A stretch of DNA of 64,000 bases from Piezodorus guildinii. Lineage: Eukaryota > Arthropoda > Insecta > Hemiptera > Pentatomidae. The position numbers were made by a program, and so were the translations under genes. Positions 23,035 through 34,599 of this stretch are shown here, in pieces. Numbering within the stretch: the first letter of the stretch is position 1; every line of letters begins with the position of its first letter. The DNA lies in contig CM041297.1 of NCBI GenBank assembly GCA_023052935.1, forward strand, positions 86,547,021-86,611,020. The letters are read 5' to 3'. Below the pieces are notes generated by a model. The model had not been told where the DNA came from and did no database searches. It saw nothing but the letters and a program-made list of their open reading frames with translations.

Positions 23035-23125
23035 GGGGTGTAGTCGTCGAAACGCATTGATTAAGTAAACTTAATTTATTGTGGTAACGTTTTGAACCAT
23101 CTTCAGGGCAATGAGAAACAAAAGA
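23035..23125 (-). repeat. Degenerate GAAACGT-motif element
   Basis: On the minus strand: 'ccctgaagatggttcaaaac', then 'gttaccacaataaattaag'. It shares the order CTGAAGATGG, (G)AAACGT, CAATAAATTAAG with the elements at 11.6 and 63.3 kb, but the hairpin stem is damaged. Confidence 0.45.
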
Positions 23126-23817
23126 TAACTACCATTCCCAAAAAAATTACAACAATATATATGAAGGAAATCAACATATTTACAGAAAGTAATAAGAAAA
23201 TAAAAAGATAAATTATTTAGAGTTTGTAATGAGAGAGAAATGGACGATAATGGTATATCTATTTCCCTCTCATTACTTATTTTAAGTAATTTCTCTTTGC
23301 AATGTTTTATTACTTTCTATAAACTCTTTGAAAACCATTCATCGACGTTTAAATTAGAATGGAAACAAATTACTGCAATACATATAAACAATTACTAATT
23401 TGTAAACATTATTACATAAAATGATGAAAATTATTTTTAGATTCTAGAAATTACTTCTTAAATGAGGTGATTGTTGAAAGTTACAATACTGTTATTGTTG
23501 AACAACAACATTTTTGAACAGTTATTGAAAGTAACAATACTTTTATACTGTTAAATTATTTCATTTGAAACATGTTTTCAACAAAACTAGATGTAATTGT
23601 TCAAAGATTTTTTAATGCTAACTTTATTTAAAAAATTCTTAAATTGATTTTAACAACCGAGAAGAGTAGATGTCGTTTGTTGAGCTTACCTGATTTTATT
23701 ATATTTATGATTATAATATCCTAGAAAAACTATTATTTTAATAAAAGTCAAAATGAAGCGTTCAAAGCTTACTTCATGTTAAGGTAGATTTTATTTATCC
23801 AATACTATAATTTCAAA

Positions 23818-23863
<46 letters not shown>

Positions 23864-24446
23864 ATTATTTTGTGGACAAATAATATTAAATGTAAATAAT
23901 TAAAGTTATTCAGAACCCCTCACGTATGGATATTTGAGAATGCTTTTAAATAAATCATCCGTTTAAGCTGAAAATACCCTGCAAAGATGTGTGTATAAAG
24001 GTAAAAAAAATACATGAAAACGTGAAGTATCGGCAACACTGCCTCTAAGTCTTTCGAATTTTGCCATGTTAGTCTTCTTTCCCAGATGATCACGCTTTTT
24101 CAGCTGGTATTTTGGTCAAGACTGGCTTTATCCTAAATCCCGAAGGAAATACTTTCCTGCAGTATCAGCTTTTACCACTTTCAACACCATTTAGTTATTC
24201 GTCCTCCTTAAAAATCAATATTTTTGACACGTGTAATATATCATGACTTAACTATACTAAATAACCTAATGACTTAACTAAATTTATTCTAAGTTGTCAT
24301 ATTTTTTATTGTACCTTTTAAATTTTTTTATCTTATAACAGGCCTTCTAGGAGCACTGAAAACATGATGTCGCTTTTCTCTTATTTTCCCAAAACTCCTT
24401 CATCATTTATGACTGCCTCACATTTCTCCTCCCACTATTTTCCAAT
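23126..24446. other. No gene seen; hairpin and (AT)n inside
   Basis: Contains an inverted repeat of about 16 bp at about 23228-23277 ('gtaatgagagagaaat' against 'atttccctctcattac', one mismatch) and an (AT)n at 23825-23860. Otherwise unassigned AT-rich sequence. Confidence 0.5.
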
Positions 24447-24448
24447 TA

Positions 24449-25054
24449 GTCCAAGAGCTGGGGTTTAAAAATACGTATTATAAGAAGAAAATTATCAATT
24501 TGATTTTCTATGACTATGGGCTGAACACTATTAAACACTGTTCCTTTGTTTAAGACACCAAGTATTATATGAACAAACATATCCCGTTATCGTATAGACA
24601 TCTATTATGTCTGAAATTAAAGCTTAATCAATGTCTATTAATTTATATTATAATGAGTGTTTTCGTATAATGCTAGCTTTCTGTAATATTTACCTTCATA
24701 ACTTTAAAATTAGATCAATTTTCGTTGTTAAAACACAATGTATTATATAGACTAAGCTATCTCGATACCTATGAGACCTACAGACGTCTATCAGATATCG
24801 AATCAAAGCTTATTTAATTTATTATATTATGATTATTTTCGTACAATGAATGATTTCTGTAATATTTACCTTTATAATGTTAAAATGAGGTGAAGTCCTG
24901 AATTAGGACCGTTTTGGATAGACGCCATTTTTTATTCCGACCAGTTTGAGCTGGCAAATAAAAAAAACTGTTTTTGACTACATTTTGACTAAAATGTGAA
25001 AATCATATTAAAAATTTTCTTATAATACGCCTTTTTCGGTCCCAGCTCTTGGAC
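24449..25054. mobile_element. MITE with TA target duplication
   Basis: The ends gtccaagagctggg and cccagctcttggac are exact inverted repeats. Similarity continues for about 55 bp, including 'cgtattataagaa'. TA precedes (24447-24448) and follows (25055-25056), as for Tc1/mariner-type insertions. 606 bp, no transposase. Inside, two direct copies of about 180 bp ('tctgtaatatttacctt', 'ataactttaaaat'/'ataatgttaaaat') show an internal duplication. Confidence 0.75.
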
Positions 25055-25379
25055 TAAAAGGATTCCTCCTTTCCTCCATAGGAATAGCCAGTTTAAAAAT
25101 TTCTGTTCGTAATGCTCCCGATCTAAGCTGCCATCCTCTGTAATATTCAATCAATAAATGAAGCCAGACAAATTGAACTTTTTCTGTTCATTTTACTTAA
25201 TTTTTAAGGAACGAAATGTTGGAGAATAAAACATTATTTTCCATTCATTCAACCATCACCTAGTTCGTTCTTCGTTTTAAACAGAATTGAATTAAGCCGC
25301 TACTTTAAAACATTCCCTACATTAGCCCAAATAGAGAAGTAATCAACACTATCTCTAGAAAATGATATCGTCTGGAATA

Positions 25380-25940
25380 AGCGTGAAATAGTGGAACTGA
25401 AATAATTAGAAGGTGGAGATGTAAGGTGGCGGGTTAATCACCTTGAATAGGAGATGCGCCCTGGCGAACATACGCAAGGTTTCCGAATGAAATATTCAGC
25501 AATGGCCGACCCCGGGACGTATACATGACGTCTCCATTATTAAATCCTCGGGGTCCAGATTAAAGAGGCGGACATTCGGGAGTGAAATATTCAAGACGAA
25601 GAGGTAATCCAGGGCAGGAGCCTAATCCTGGCGGTGACCCTCTTCTACGACCCGCGTCCTTACTTCAAAGGACCTCCTGGATTAGGACTAGTCCTGAATT
25701 AAACAGACAATCAACACCTTGGCCAATATTCCCTTTGGCCTAGACAGGGAAGGATTATTGTAACTGCGATGCCTGAGTGAGCCCCCCTAATGAACTCCAT
25801 TACCATCAGATGGGAAAATTAACGTTATCAACTATTCACGACCCTTCTCACCTTAGCTACGGTTATTTCTGTCATTGCGTTCATCCCTTCCAGTCCTTCT
25901 GTGTATAATCTTCGTCCTCATTCCGTTGGTGTTAATAGAA
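25380..25940. other. GC-richer island
   Basis: Long island with many short balanced words ('ggactagtcctgaattaaac', 'gggaaaattaacgttatc'). No ORF. Candidate conserved non-coding element by inference. Confidence 0.35.
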
Positions 25941-25987
25941 TCTATGGGTTTTCCTAAGTAATTACTATTAACTTAAAAAAAAAAGAA

Positions 25988-25988
<1 letters not shown>

Positions 25989-26051
<63 letters not shown>
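25989..26051. repeat. (AT)n microsatellite
   Basis: About 63 bases of pure TA/AT dinucleotide. Confidence 0.95.
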
Positions 26052-26053
<2 letters not shown>

Positions 26054-26460
26054 TTAGATTAAAAGCTAAAGACCGGTTGTGTCACGGTCATAATTTATTT
26101 TTTGGTTAATTTAGTATAGTTTAAAAATTATTTAATCCTATTGTTTTTATGATTTTTCAAACTGCTGTAGTTTAATCATTATTTAATTAGCCCCTTTTGA
26201 AATATTTACCTTTAAGTATCCAGCAAACGTAATTTGATAAGTTTGAAAATGTATTAAAAAAAAAGACTAAATCGAAATTTTTACATCACTTAGGATAATC
26301 ATTACACTGTGTACAAAAATAATTTGGTGCGCACAACACACGGCTTTCACATACCTCCATTGTTAAATTTAATTTAAGTATTTGTCAATACATTTCGAAA
26401 TGGAAATAAATTCTTAAAGAATTAACTAGATAGAATTTCTAGAGAAAAAACAGGCTTAAT

Positions 26461-27400
26461 GCCTGCTCCAAGAAAAAACTTTCTCTACTGCCACCCAGGA
26501 TTCCTCTAAAGACAGCATATTACCACCTTGATCTCATGAGACAAATTAAAAAAGAAGAAGCTATATGTGAGGAATTAAGATCCTTGGCACTCGAAACCAT
26601 AACTGAGCGTTATCCCAGCCCTCCTTGGCTCCATGTCTACACCAATGCCTCAGCGGAACATGCAAATTACAATGGAGGAGCAGGCGTGTACTCCCGTCTG
26701 TTTCAAATCTTGAAGCCGGTAGGAAAACGGTCTACTAATTTTGATAGAGAAATTCGTGCTATATTACTAGCTTTGCAAGCTCTCATAAATATAGATACAA
26801 AGAGAATTATCTTGTTTGTGGATTCACAGGCAGCCATCATAGCAGCTACGTAGCCAAATGCATCTCAAGAAAATGACTAGTGCACTGCCAATTAAAAATT
26901 GAACAGATGCTTCAACAAGGTAGGCAGGAGGTTTTCCAATGGGTATCCGGCCACTGTGGTATCCATTGAAATGAAGTAGCCGACAAGCTTGCAAAAGAAG
27001 GTGCAGAATTAAAGATGAAGTTAAGAGGGCATATCATGCTCTACTAATGGATTCCCAAAGGCCCAGTTCGGTCAACGAACACTGTGCCAAACTCCTTATA
27101 GAAGAAGAACGGATACCATTAGATTTGGGGAGAAAAGATACTGTTACACAGTTCCGAATTATTACTGGCCATGACTACCTCGCGAAACACTTATATCGGA
27201 TCGGAGTGGAAGATTCTCCACTTTGCTGCCTTTGTTCTGATAATAGTGAAATGGATGCAGCGCATCTAGAAGTATGTCCTCTATTACAAAAAAATAACAA
27301 AAGGTGAGACCCCATCCAGATCGGAGTGGTACTGGGCTGCCAGATCCCTTATGCTGGATGTCAAAATGGGAAGGCATGATTAAAAAAACATTCTTAGGAA
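26461..27400 (+). pseudogene. LINE fragment with RNase H domain and C-terminal region
   Basis: 26536-26853 reads 'LHVYTNASAEHANYNGGAGV' then 'REIRAILLALQALINI' and 'IILFVDSQAA', the RNase H fold with Asp/Glu positions seen in RNase H-bearing LINEs. In the usual 'YTDGS' motif the first Asp is Asn. A stop follows; in another frame 'FQWVSGHCGI' and 'NEVADKLAKEGAE' give the last RNase H motif. 27047-27307 then reads 'TQFRIITGHDYLAKHLYRIG' and 'CCLCSDNSEMDAAHLEVCPL', the zinc-binding-like tail typical of arthropod LINEs. Broken by a stop and frameshifts, lacks endonuclease and RT. Jockey LINEs lack RNase H, so this is a separate lineage. Confidence 0.78.
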
Positions 27401-27418
27401 CATATATATTTTTATCTA

Positions 27419-27714
27419 GGGATCACTTGTATCATGGGGGCTAGCATAACAGCTTCCTATGCTAAAGGTCACGGGTTCAAACCCGCGGGTGGTCCCAGGG
27501 TATTTTAATAGGTAATAGTATTTTTAATAGTAAAAAAACCGTAGTTATGCCGTCCTTCGGAGGGGACATTAAAAGGTGGTCCCGTGCCTGTGCGATGTTA
27601 GGTACTCATTAAAGATCCATATCCTAATAAAACTTGGACAGGCAAAATTTAGGACTCAGACTGTAGCATCGTCCGATTAGCCTCAGTAGCATAAAGTGAC
27701 GTTGAATAAATAAG
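27419..27714 (+). mobile_element. SINE-1 copy
   Basis: Full-length copy with 'gggatcacttgtatcatggg', B box 'gggttcaaacccg', and end 'tgacgttgaataaataa'. Diverged TSD: tatttttatcta (27407-27418) and tattcttatcga (27715-27726), 10 of 12 matching. Confidence 0.82.
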
Positions 27715-27918
27715 TATTCTTATCGACGACAATCATTTTGTTTTATCGGCCTGTTATCACTCTCCGTTAGCTTTTACAATTTTATGTACAAGATAATATT
27801 TCTTCAAAAATATTTAGCTTTCCAAGGGTATACTATACCAACATCTATATTACTGCTTTTATGTTCAAAAACGCAAAAATTGCTTTAAAAATATTTTTGT
27901 TCTTTTCAACATTAGGTA

Positions 27919-28815
27919 TTGGGTTGATGCAAAATTAATGCAGGTTTCCTCTATTGCAATATCTTAATTCCAATTGTGTAAACAAAGCTAATCCTAACAT
28001 TGATCATTATTATACCAAAACAAACCTTATCTAATACCCTCTCTTTCACCATGAATTTGTTTAGTAAAATCGTTTTGTTCAGTGTGTTCAAAGGTCTTGA
28101 ATCGAAAATGTCAAAGTGCGATTTTCGTCAAATTTATTTTTACGAATTTAAATTAGGGCGCAGCGCTGCGCAAACGGCTCGTAATATTAATGAAGTGTGG
28201 GGTCAGGGGGCTATTAATGAGTGCACGGTGCAGCGTTGGTTCCAGAAGTTTCGCAGAGGAGATTTCGACCTCGAAGACAATGAAGGTCGGGGCCGTCATC
28301 TTGCTCTGGACAACGACCAGCTGAGGTCAAAAGTGGAAGAAGACCCAACCAAAACCACACGAGAAATGGCGGCGGAACTCGGAACTCAAAAATTGCAACG
28401 TCTTTGCCCAGCATTGATGAATCGGAAGGGGCCGATCCTGCTCCACGATAACGCCAGACCACACGTTGCATAACCAACGCTTCGACGACTGCACGAGTTG
28501 GGCTACGAAGTTCTCCAACATCCGCCTTATTCACCTGACCTCTCTCCTACAGACTTCCACTTTTTCAGGCATCTGGACAACTTTTTGAGGGAGAAAAATT
28601 TTCAAAACCAGGACGACATTGAAAATCTTTTCGTGATTTCATTGAGTCCAGGATTCGGATTTTTTTTCTGGTGGAATAAGAAAGCTTGTTGAACGTTGGC
28701 AAAAGTGCATTGATTCAGATGGAAATTATTTTGATTAAATATATATGGTTAAAGTAAAGATATGGCGTATTTACAATACCTACTAAAAACCTGCATTAAT
28801 TTTGCATCAACCCAA
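27919..28815 (+). mobile_element. Internally deleted mariner transposon, copy 1
   Basis: Perfect 29-bp terminal inverted repeats (27919-27947 and 28787-28815; tips ttgggttgatgcaaaatt), flanked by the TA duplication. 897 bp against about 1.3 kb for a complete mariner; the gap is inside the transposase gene. It shares that deletion exactly with copy 2 at 57.8 kb. Protein and TIR type resemble the cecropia/Hsmar1-like group. Confidence 0.93.
28108..28738 (+). pseudogene. Mariner transposase with internal deletion, copy 1
   Basis: Starts 'MSKCDFRQIYFYEFKLGRSA', the N-terminal paired-like helix-turn-helix DNA-binding domain, through 'TTREMAAELG'. It then jumps straight to 'LCPALMNRKGPILLHDNARP', so about 130-140 codons with the second DNA-binding helix region and the first catalytic Asp are missing. 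The second Asp (HDNARPH) and third (PDLSPTDFHFF) remain. A C-to-T change makes a stop just after 'RPHVA', and a frameshift occurs after 'QDDIEN'. It cannot make active transposase but could be moved by one supplied elsewhere. Confidence 0.92.
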
Positions 28816-29099
28816 TAGTTATCAAATTCATTCAACTTGTATATTTAGATGTTTTTAGCAATGCTTCTCAAATTACATGATAATTTTATGAAACCTACAT
28901 CACTAAAGGTACTATAGAGGAAGAAAATTATAAATATCGGCATTTAAGGACTGTCAGACTATTTCAAACATAATGAAACTTACATGATAGTGAAGCCCAT
29001 CAAATTTTACATCATCATATCGAGTTCAATCAAAATCGTTTCAGCCGTTTTCGAGAAAAGCGTAAAAAGGCTGTGAGTGAATCACCACTTATTTATATC

Positions 29100-29560
29100 C
29101 TTATAAAAGCCCCGCTAGAACTTGGATTTGAACTCGAAACCTCTGTCTTACATATGTATGTAGTATATAGTTAAAGCAAGTGTAATTATAATATTGATGG
29201 CGATAACCTTCGGGTTCGGAAAGCCACAAAATCTTGCATTCACATATCCGTCCATTGACTACCGTCTAATCCTTAACCTCCGATATCAGACTAAACACAA
29301 TCCTCCCACCGACTACTTTGCCTACTTTTCGGAGGCTAACTAATCGTTTCAGGGCATACCAACTTTTTCGGAATTCGTTCTTCACTGAGCCCAACAACAT
29401 TACACGCCCCTATAAGTCGCCGCGATGTTATCAATTCTATTATACTATCAAAATAAAATTAAGGAATCCCAACGTAGTCGGATTAGCCACAGTAACATGA
29501 CACTGAGTATATCCACTAAATATCCATAAATACCAACATGATCTAATAAAAATATATAGT
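29100..29560. other. Unassigned; SINE-1-like 3' remnant near 29460-29515
   Basis: 'gtcggattagccacagtaac' followed by a degraded tail resembles the 3' part of SINE-1 ('gtccgattagccacagtagc'). The rest (29160-29450) has no recognised coding or repeat identity. Confidence 0.4.
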
Positions 29561-29578
29561 TCTTGTTTGAAAAAGCCT

Positions 29579-29692
<114 letters not shown>

Positions 29693-29829
29693 AGGTGTGT
29701 TTAATTTTTTTTAAATATTTTTTATTTTTCCAAGATGACTTCATTATTCTATCCCAACCCTTTTTAATTTTTGTGCTCCCGATATGCGAGCCCGGTCTAT
29801 CACGGGTCACGCGCAAGCTCCACTGATTT

Positions 29830-30300
29830 GAGATTTCAGCCATCTCAGGAGATACCCCTACAAGAACGTGTCCCCGAGAACAAACCGACCCACTCCTCCA
29901 GTTACTCCTCTAATAGGACCCAGGTACATTGGAGGCCGGCTATCTGAGGAATATCAATTAACCGCGGCATACACAGAACACGTACGTGATAAGGAAATGT
30001 CACACCTTGAAGATTTTAATTCGTGGCTTTGCATTCAGGAACCGGACCGAGCTATCTCTCCCCGATAGCGGAGTCATTAGCCGGGAGGAAGAATTCTTAG
30101 CGATAAGGAGATCTGATTGGAGGCAGTGTGTGCCCTGCTCCGCCGCGGGCCAATCAGAATAAATAAAGCCACTTTATTCCCTCCCCGCCTCTCGAGTAAT
30201 GGAATCCCTGAAATACAACGGCCACTTCCAGCCGAGAAAGGAATTATATCTCTTCTTTTTTTTAAATGTTTAGTTATCTTCAGTTTGTGGCGCATATACC
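29830..30300. other. GC-richer island
   Basis: Elevated GC ('ccgccgcgggccaatcag', 'caattaaccgcggc'). Overlapping short frames on both strands have no domain. The 'ccaatca' word is CCAAT-box-like. Candidate regulatory element by inference. Confidence 0.35.
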
Positions 30301-30319
30301 ATCTGGCGAAGATGAAACA

Positions 30320-31155
30320 AACTTAATTACATGGGTGGTATCGAAAGGCACCTACTAATAAATTATGTTTAGATAAATTTAATTGAGCATTATTACAGAA
30401 AAGTAATCGCGGTTAAGACGTTGCGTAGTGAATAGGGCATTATCCTAGTGTTCACCGGCTGCGTTAGAACAATCAATAACCTGTTTATTCGGACAAGTGA
30501 TAAAGTTACTCCTCTGAGACATACTCACTCTCCATCACCTACTTGTACAGTCGTTAGCCTAAGACAGTACGAATTTTAATATGTACTGAACCCTTGCAGG
30601 TTATAAAAGTACATAAAAAATAGTTAATCCAACCATGTTAATTTAAAGTGTGTTACTTAAACTAGGCATATAGTATTATAAAAAATAGTCTATCTTTACT
30701 GTAAAAAAAAAATTAACCTTTATATCAGTAAATTATCCCATGGACCGGACGTTTCAGGGTGATAAGTTATTCTCGGCTTAATTTAGTTTACTTTTAACAT
30801 TATTTAATCCTTGTTTTTATTAATTTTCGAACAATAGTAGTTTAATCATTATTTGCTCGTTTTTGTTCTATTTTAAGTTTTTTTTTAGACCACCTTCTAC
30901 TTTTTTTTTACAAAATATAGTGTGTAGCAAGAAATTACCAGAATTGGAGAGATTTCCCCAACGCCTTTTTAAATGCAAAGGTCACTTAAAACGGTTCTAA
31001 ACCTGAAAGGATTCACCACAAAAAAGTTACATCCAGGCTCTCAAATTTAGAAAAAAATAAAGAGTAATTGGTAAAAATATCATGGAAATCAAACATTTTA
31101 AGCGGTCTGGGCGATTACTTATGGTCTATAGTTCTTAGGTATTACTGCCAGTTAG
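30320..31155. other. No gene seen; AT-rich
   Basis: No repeat or coding match recognised. Confidence 0.5.
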
Positions 31156-31159
31156 CTAT

Positions 31160-32362
31160 ATATGAAATATATAGTAAGGGAATGTATTCCGATCTTGAAC
31201 ATTTTTGAATTTCAGTCTTCAATGGAAATACCCGTTTTAAGGTCCCATGATTCAAAATAACCAAGTCTCGAAAAAAAATCTCTATGAGTGAGTATTAGTC
31301 CGTGTGTGTGTCGTAAGTAACACCGCGAGGCCCAGGTCCTACACGGCCTGTCGCGCCCATGGAAGAAGAAGTGTCGTAAGTCCAGCACGAAAAAAAAAAT
31401 CATATTTAATATACCTAACTATGCGCCCGAGATGTTAGATACCTTTTCACTAAAATTGGCTGACCGAAAGTGCTACCTTATATCTGTGGCGGTCGTCGAA
31501 ATGTTTCATTTTACATGTGAGCGACTTAAACTTTACGTAATACCCAAAATAGAGTTATAACATACAACTTTCTTTGCTCCTGAAAATTCTTTCACCAAGA
31601 AGTTTCTTTTTAACACGACGTGGGGGACGGTCTGAGGGAATGATACGTGGAGTTAACTCATTTTTGAATAAACTCAAGTTATCTAGTTTTCACGACCACC
31701 ACAGATATAATCTCGTGCATTCCCCTTTTTAAAATTTTCTCAAAAACACCTCTGACGATTTCGATTAAACTCGCCAAATCGTGTAAAATTTAATGGGCTT
31801 TAATATCATGCAGGTTTTATTGATACTGAAATAGTCTGCTAGGGCTTGAATTCTGATGCTTTAAATTTTCTTCCTCTAAAGTACCTTTAATTTTATGAAT
31901 TTAGAAGAATTACCTGTCTTGTAAGGATTGATAAAAAGCGGCTAAATAAAGAAGTTGAACGAATTTATAAGTCTAGCAGCAAAACGAAAAGTCTGGGTAA
32001 ACATACAATTTTTATCAATTCGACACCTAACTAAAATAAAAAAAGAGAAAGATATTTTTTAATGCAATTATTGTGTGTTTTTTAAAAATAAGGATAGTGA
32101 TGTAGATGTATAATATACCGTTGGAAATAATTTATAAAAAAATATTAGATTATACACAAAAATAGTAAAAGCTAATATAAAGTAATAAAAATCCGGCAGA
32201 ATTAACTAATTGCTTTAGATAATAACATAATACATTACATAATAAGACAAAAGCTTTTATTAAAATCCTATGTAATTAAGTCTTTAACCTTTGTTTATTT
32301 CTAACTATAGTTAATTGTTTTTACAACGGAGGTAAGTGAAAGTCGTGTGTTGGGCTCACTAG
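31160..32362 (+). repeat. RepA, most complete uninterrupted copy
   Basis: Runs about 1.2 kb from 'tatgaaatatatagtaaggg' to 'ggaggtaagtgaaagtcgtg', with all shared internal blocks in order ('tatgcgcccgagatgtt', 'gaaatagtctgct', 'taatataccgttgga'). Only a 52-bp insertion interrupts it at 31319-31370. No frame above about 60 codons. Best starting copy for a consensus. Confidence 0.7.
31319..31370. other. 52-bp insertion with 11-bp flanking duplication
   Basis: GC-rich insert inside RepA, flanked by gtgtcgtaagt at 31308-31318 and 31371-31381. Contains 'tacacggcctgtcg', which recurs at about 61517-61530. Looks like a tiny retroposed or templated insertion. Confidence 0.6.
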
Positions 32363-32449
32363 ATTTTTTTTCTTATTCAGAACGTAAATAGAAAAGTTTA
32401 TTTAGTCAGGTTTTAAGAATCTATATTTTTAATAATTTTTTTCTCTCCA

Positions 32450-32900
32450 GTGTACCTGTTTGATATAAGTCGGAAAAAACTGGAAGGGAAGACGGATGCG
32501 GGGAGTTGTGGAGGCTGAAGAACAGTTGGTGAGGGGCAGCTGATTTGTGACGGCAAGTTTCGATTAAAGGCATCAGTTGCAGAGGCAGCGGCCACTCCTG
32601 AGGAAATATGACTGACTATATTTCCCCGAGCGGGTGAAAAAGGACCCCGGGGCCCGGGGCAGGACATTCATAACTGTTTGATTAGACGTCGCGATCAATG
32701 TCCCCTCCTTAGTCCTTCCCTTTGTGTCCTTTGTCCTTTATTTCAGTTTTTTCTTCCCTCCGCTGAAATATCGCTTTAATTCCTCCAGGGCCGGTGACAA
32801 ATCTGGTCCTCCGGTAAGCGCCTCACTCTGATAGCCGGCCAGTCCCGTCATATCTCTCCCCCTGTCTTCTAGGCCACTTCCCATCTTTCTTTCTTCTATA
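32450..32900. other. GC-rich island
   Basis: Includes 'ggaccccggggcccgggg' near 32642. An 84-codon minus-strand frame overlaps it, Pro/Ser-rich, with no domain. Part of the island series. Confidence 0.35.
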
Positions 32901-32904
32901 GCTG

Positions 32905-33465
32905 AATTCGTTTTATGACACGAGGCAATACTTTTCTGGAGTATTTTATTGATTAATTGTATTTAACAGGTCAAATAATCTGTATTTATGAGTTAAAATA
33001 CCTCTTCACTTAATTCTCTGTTCATCGTACTACCTCAAAAATGGCTTAGGCCGACCGCATAGTGGAGTAGCGGTAATCAAATTAGTTCTTATTTTTATTT
33101 TATTTCCTGCCCTTATGAAAATATTTTCTCCTGAATAGAATGAATTTCTAGTTCATTGAAGAAAAAATCCCATATACTTTTTCTCTTAAACTTTAGTCTT
33201 TTAATATTCATTATATTAATTTATTTATAATTAATAATAATGTACTCTCACTAATTATATAGGATCATTTACTTCTCGTAAAACCTTATATAATATTATA
33301 AGAATAAAAACACTAATTAATAACTAATATATCATGAAATATCTCTAAACATTCTGCATTACTTCCAACTCGCATCATAAAGCCCGACAAAATCAAACAT
33401 TCTGACTTCCTTGTTCCTTGCTCGGTGCTTACTGATTTGTTTGTTTACTCGTTGCTTGCTGCTCC
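32905..33465. other. No gene seen; AT-rich
   Basis: No repeat or coding match recognised. Confidence 0.5.
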
Positions 33466-33469
33466 ACTA

Positions 33470-33650
33470 TGCGGGCACCTAGAGATTGTAAAGCTGAGAT
33501 ATTGTCCTCTATAAGCCTGAATGGTATAATTAAGAAGGTACAAATCAATAATTGATATCATAAATATATATTGTATGAATGTGATCCTGTAGTAATAATA
33601 TTATTGTCCATTGTGACAAATTGTAATATATACGAATAAATAAATACATA
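33470..33650 (+). repeat. Jockey LINE 3'UTR fragment
   Basis: 'aatattattgtccattgtga' and 'caaattgtaatatata' followed by aataaataaata parallel the last 80 bases of the full-length LINE and the tail at 37.9 kb. Very short 5'-truncated copy. Confidence 0.6.
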
Positions 33651-33774
33651 TAGATATCATAAATTAGTAGAAATACGCTGTATATCTCTCTCTTCTTTTC
33701 TTTTTTTTAAAATTTTATTTTATTTTTTACTAAACATCATTTGATTTTTAACCTGGTAAACATTTGGCTTAAAC

Positions 33775-34060
33775 GTAAAGAAATTAACCGACGATACGGT
33801 CTTATATACAGATTATTCTTTATAAAGTTTCTCTAATTTAATCTGGACATATGGGATAATACTTATTGGCACTAGAAAACCACCAAACATCCTAATAATA
33901 CAGTTTTTACAGTCGAAAGTGCTGCGTTACATAGGAGAAGTACAACTTTCGCCAAAGACTAACGTACGACACTAACCCACAAACAGAAGTATTAAAATAC
34001 CCTAGCCTTCCACGACGACTACTGAGGCAGAGACCAAGAGATACGCTGATCACTTAATGC
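33775..34060 (+). pseudogene. Decayed LINE ORF2 C-terminal fragment
   Basis: Pieces 'RKEINRRYGLIYRL', 'IWTYG'-like, 'IIQFLQSKVLRYI' and terminal 'PRRLLRQRPRDT' match successive parts of Jockey ORF2 ('KRKELNRRFGQLYRL', 'FQSKVLRTI', 'RRLKRQWPRDLL'). Frame changes and internal losses. Confidence 0.6.
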
Positions 34061-34595
34061 GCTCTCCTAAGACGAGCTGCTGTTTTAGAAGTTTACACAT
34101 TTGCTTATATCAAGGAAATTAAAGATAGCAAATTGCAAGGTTGCAAAGATTGCTAATGAAAATTTGCAAAATTAATATATACATGTTAAATTTCATGTAA
34201 GTAATAAGTAAATAAATTTTCCGATTTTCTTTCACTTTTAATCTTTCATCTTTGTACCTAATCCGCAGCTCATTTTAAGGAATGTTCGTGTGGTGGATTA
34301 ATATTTTAAGGTAATATTTAAAATCATATAATGATATTCGTGTCAGGGCTGTGTTAGAATTATATTTACTTCAATACTAAAGTAATTTAAATACAATTCA
34401 AATCACTAATTTCCTTGCTATGAAAGTTAAAACATTAGGTTAATTTGAATTTATCTCCAATACCTAACTGAGTTAACTCTTTTGGCACCAGACCCAATAA
34501 TACAGAACTTTAACCCCATACTCGCATTCGTACAGTTCTACATAGCATTGTCTTATAATTAATTTAAAGGAACGTTATATCTGTGAATTGAAGCA
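34061..34595. other. No gene seen
   Basis: AT-rich; nothing recognised. Confidence 0.5.
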
Positions 34596-34599
34596 AGTT

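Larger units (their letters stand above)
26324..29085 (-). repeat. RepA copy carrying three nested insertions
   Basis: Minus-orientation RepA: it begins 'tttggtgcgcacaacacacg' and ends in the 'ttcgagaaaagcg' region near 29065. Its sequence is interrupted by a LINE fragment (26461-27400), a SINE-1 (27419-27714) and a mariner (27919-28815). The copy at 47.8-49.6 kb has the mariner site empty ('ctttagttatcaaattc'), which confirms the insertion. No RepA coding frame. Confidence 0.65.

Noticed and set aside
28000..28107. N-terminal extension of the mariner transposase
   Set aside because: The frame is open upstream, but homology starts at the Met at 28108; the earlier part is 5' untranslated sequence next to the terminal repeat.
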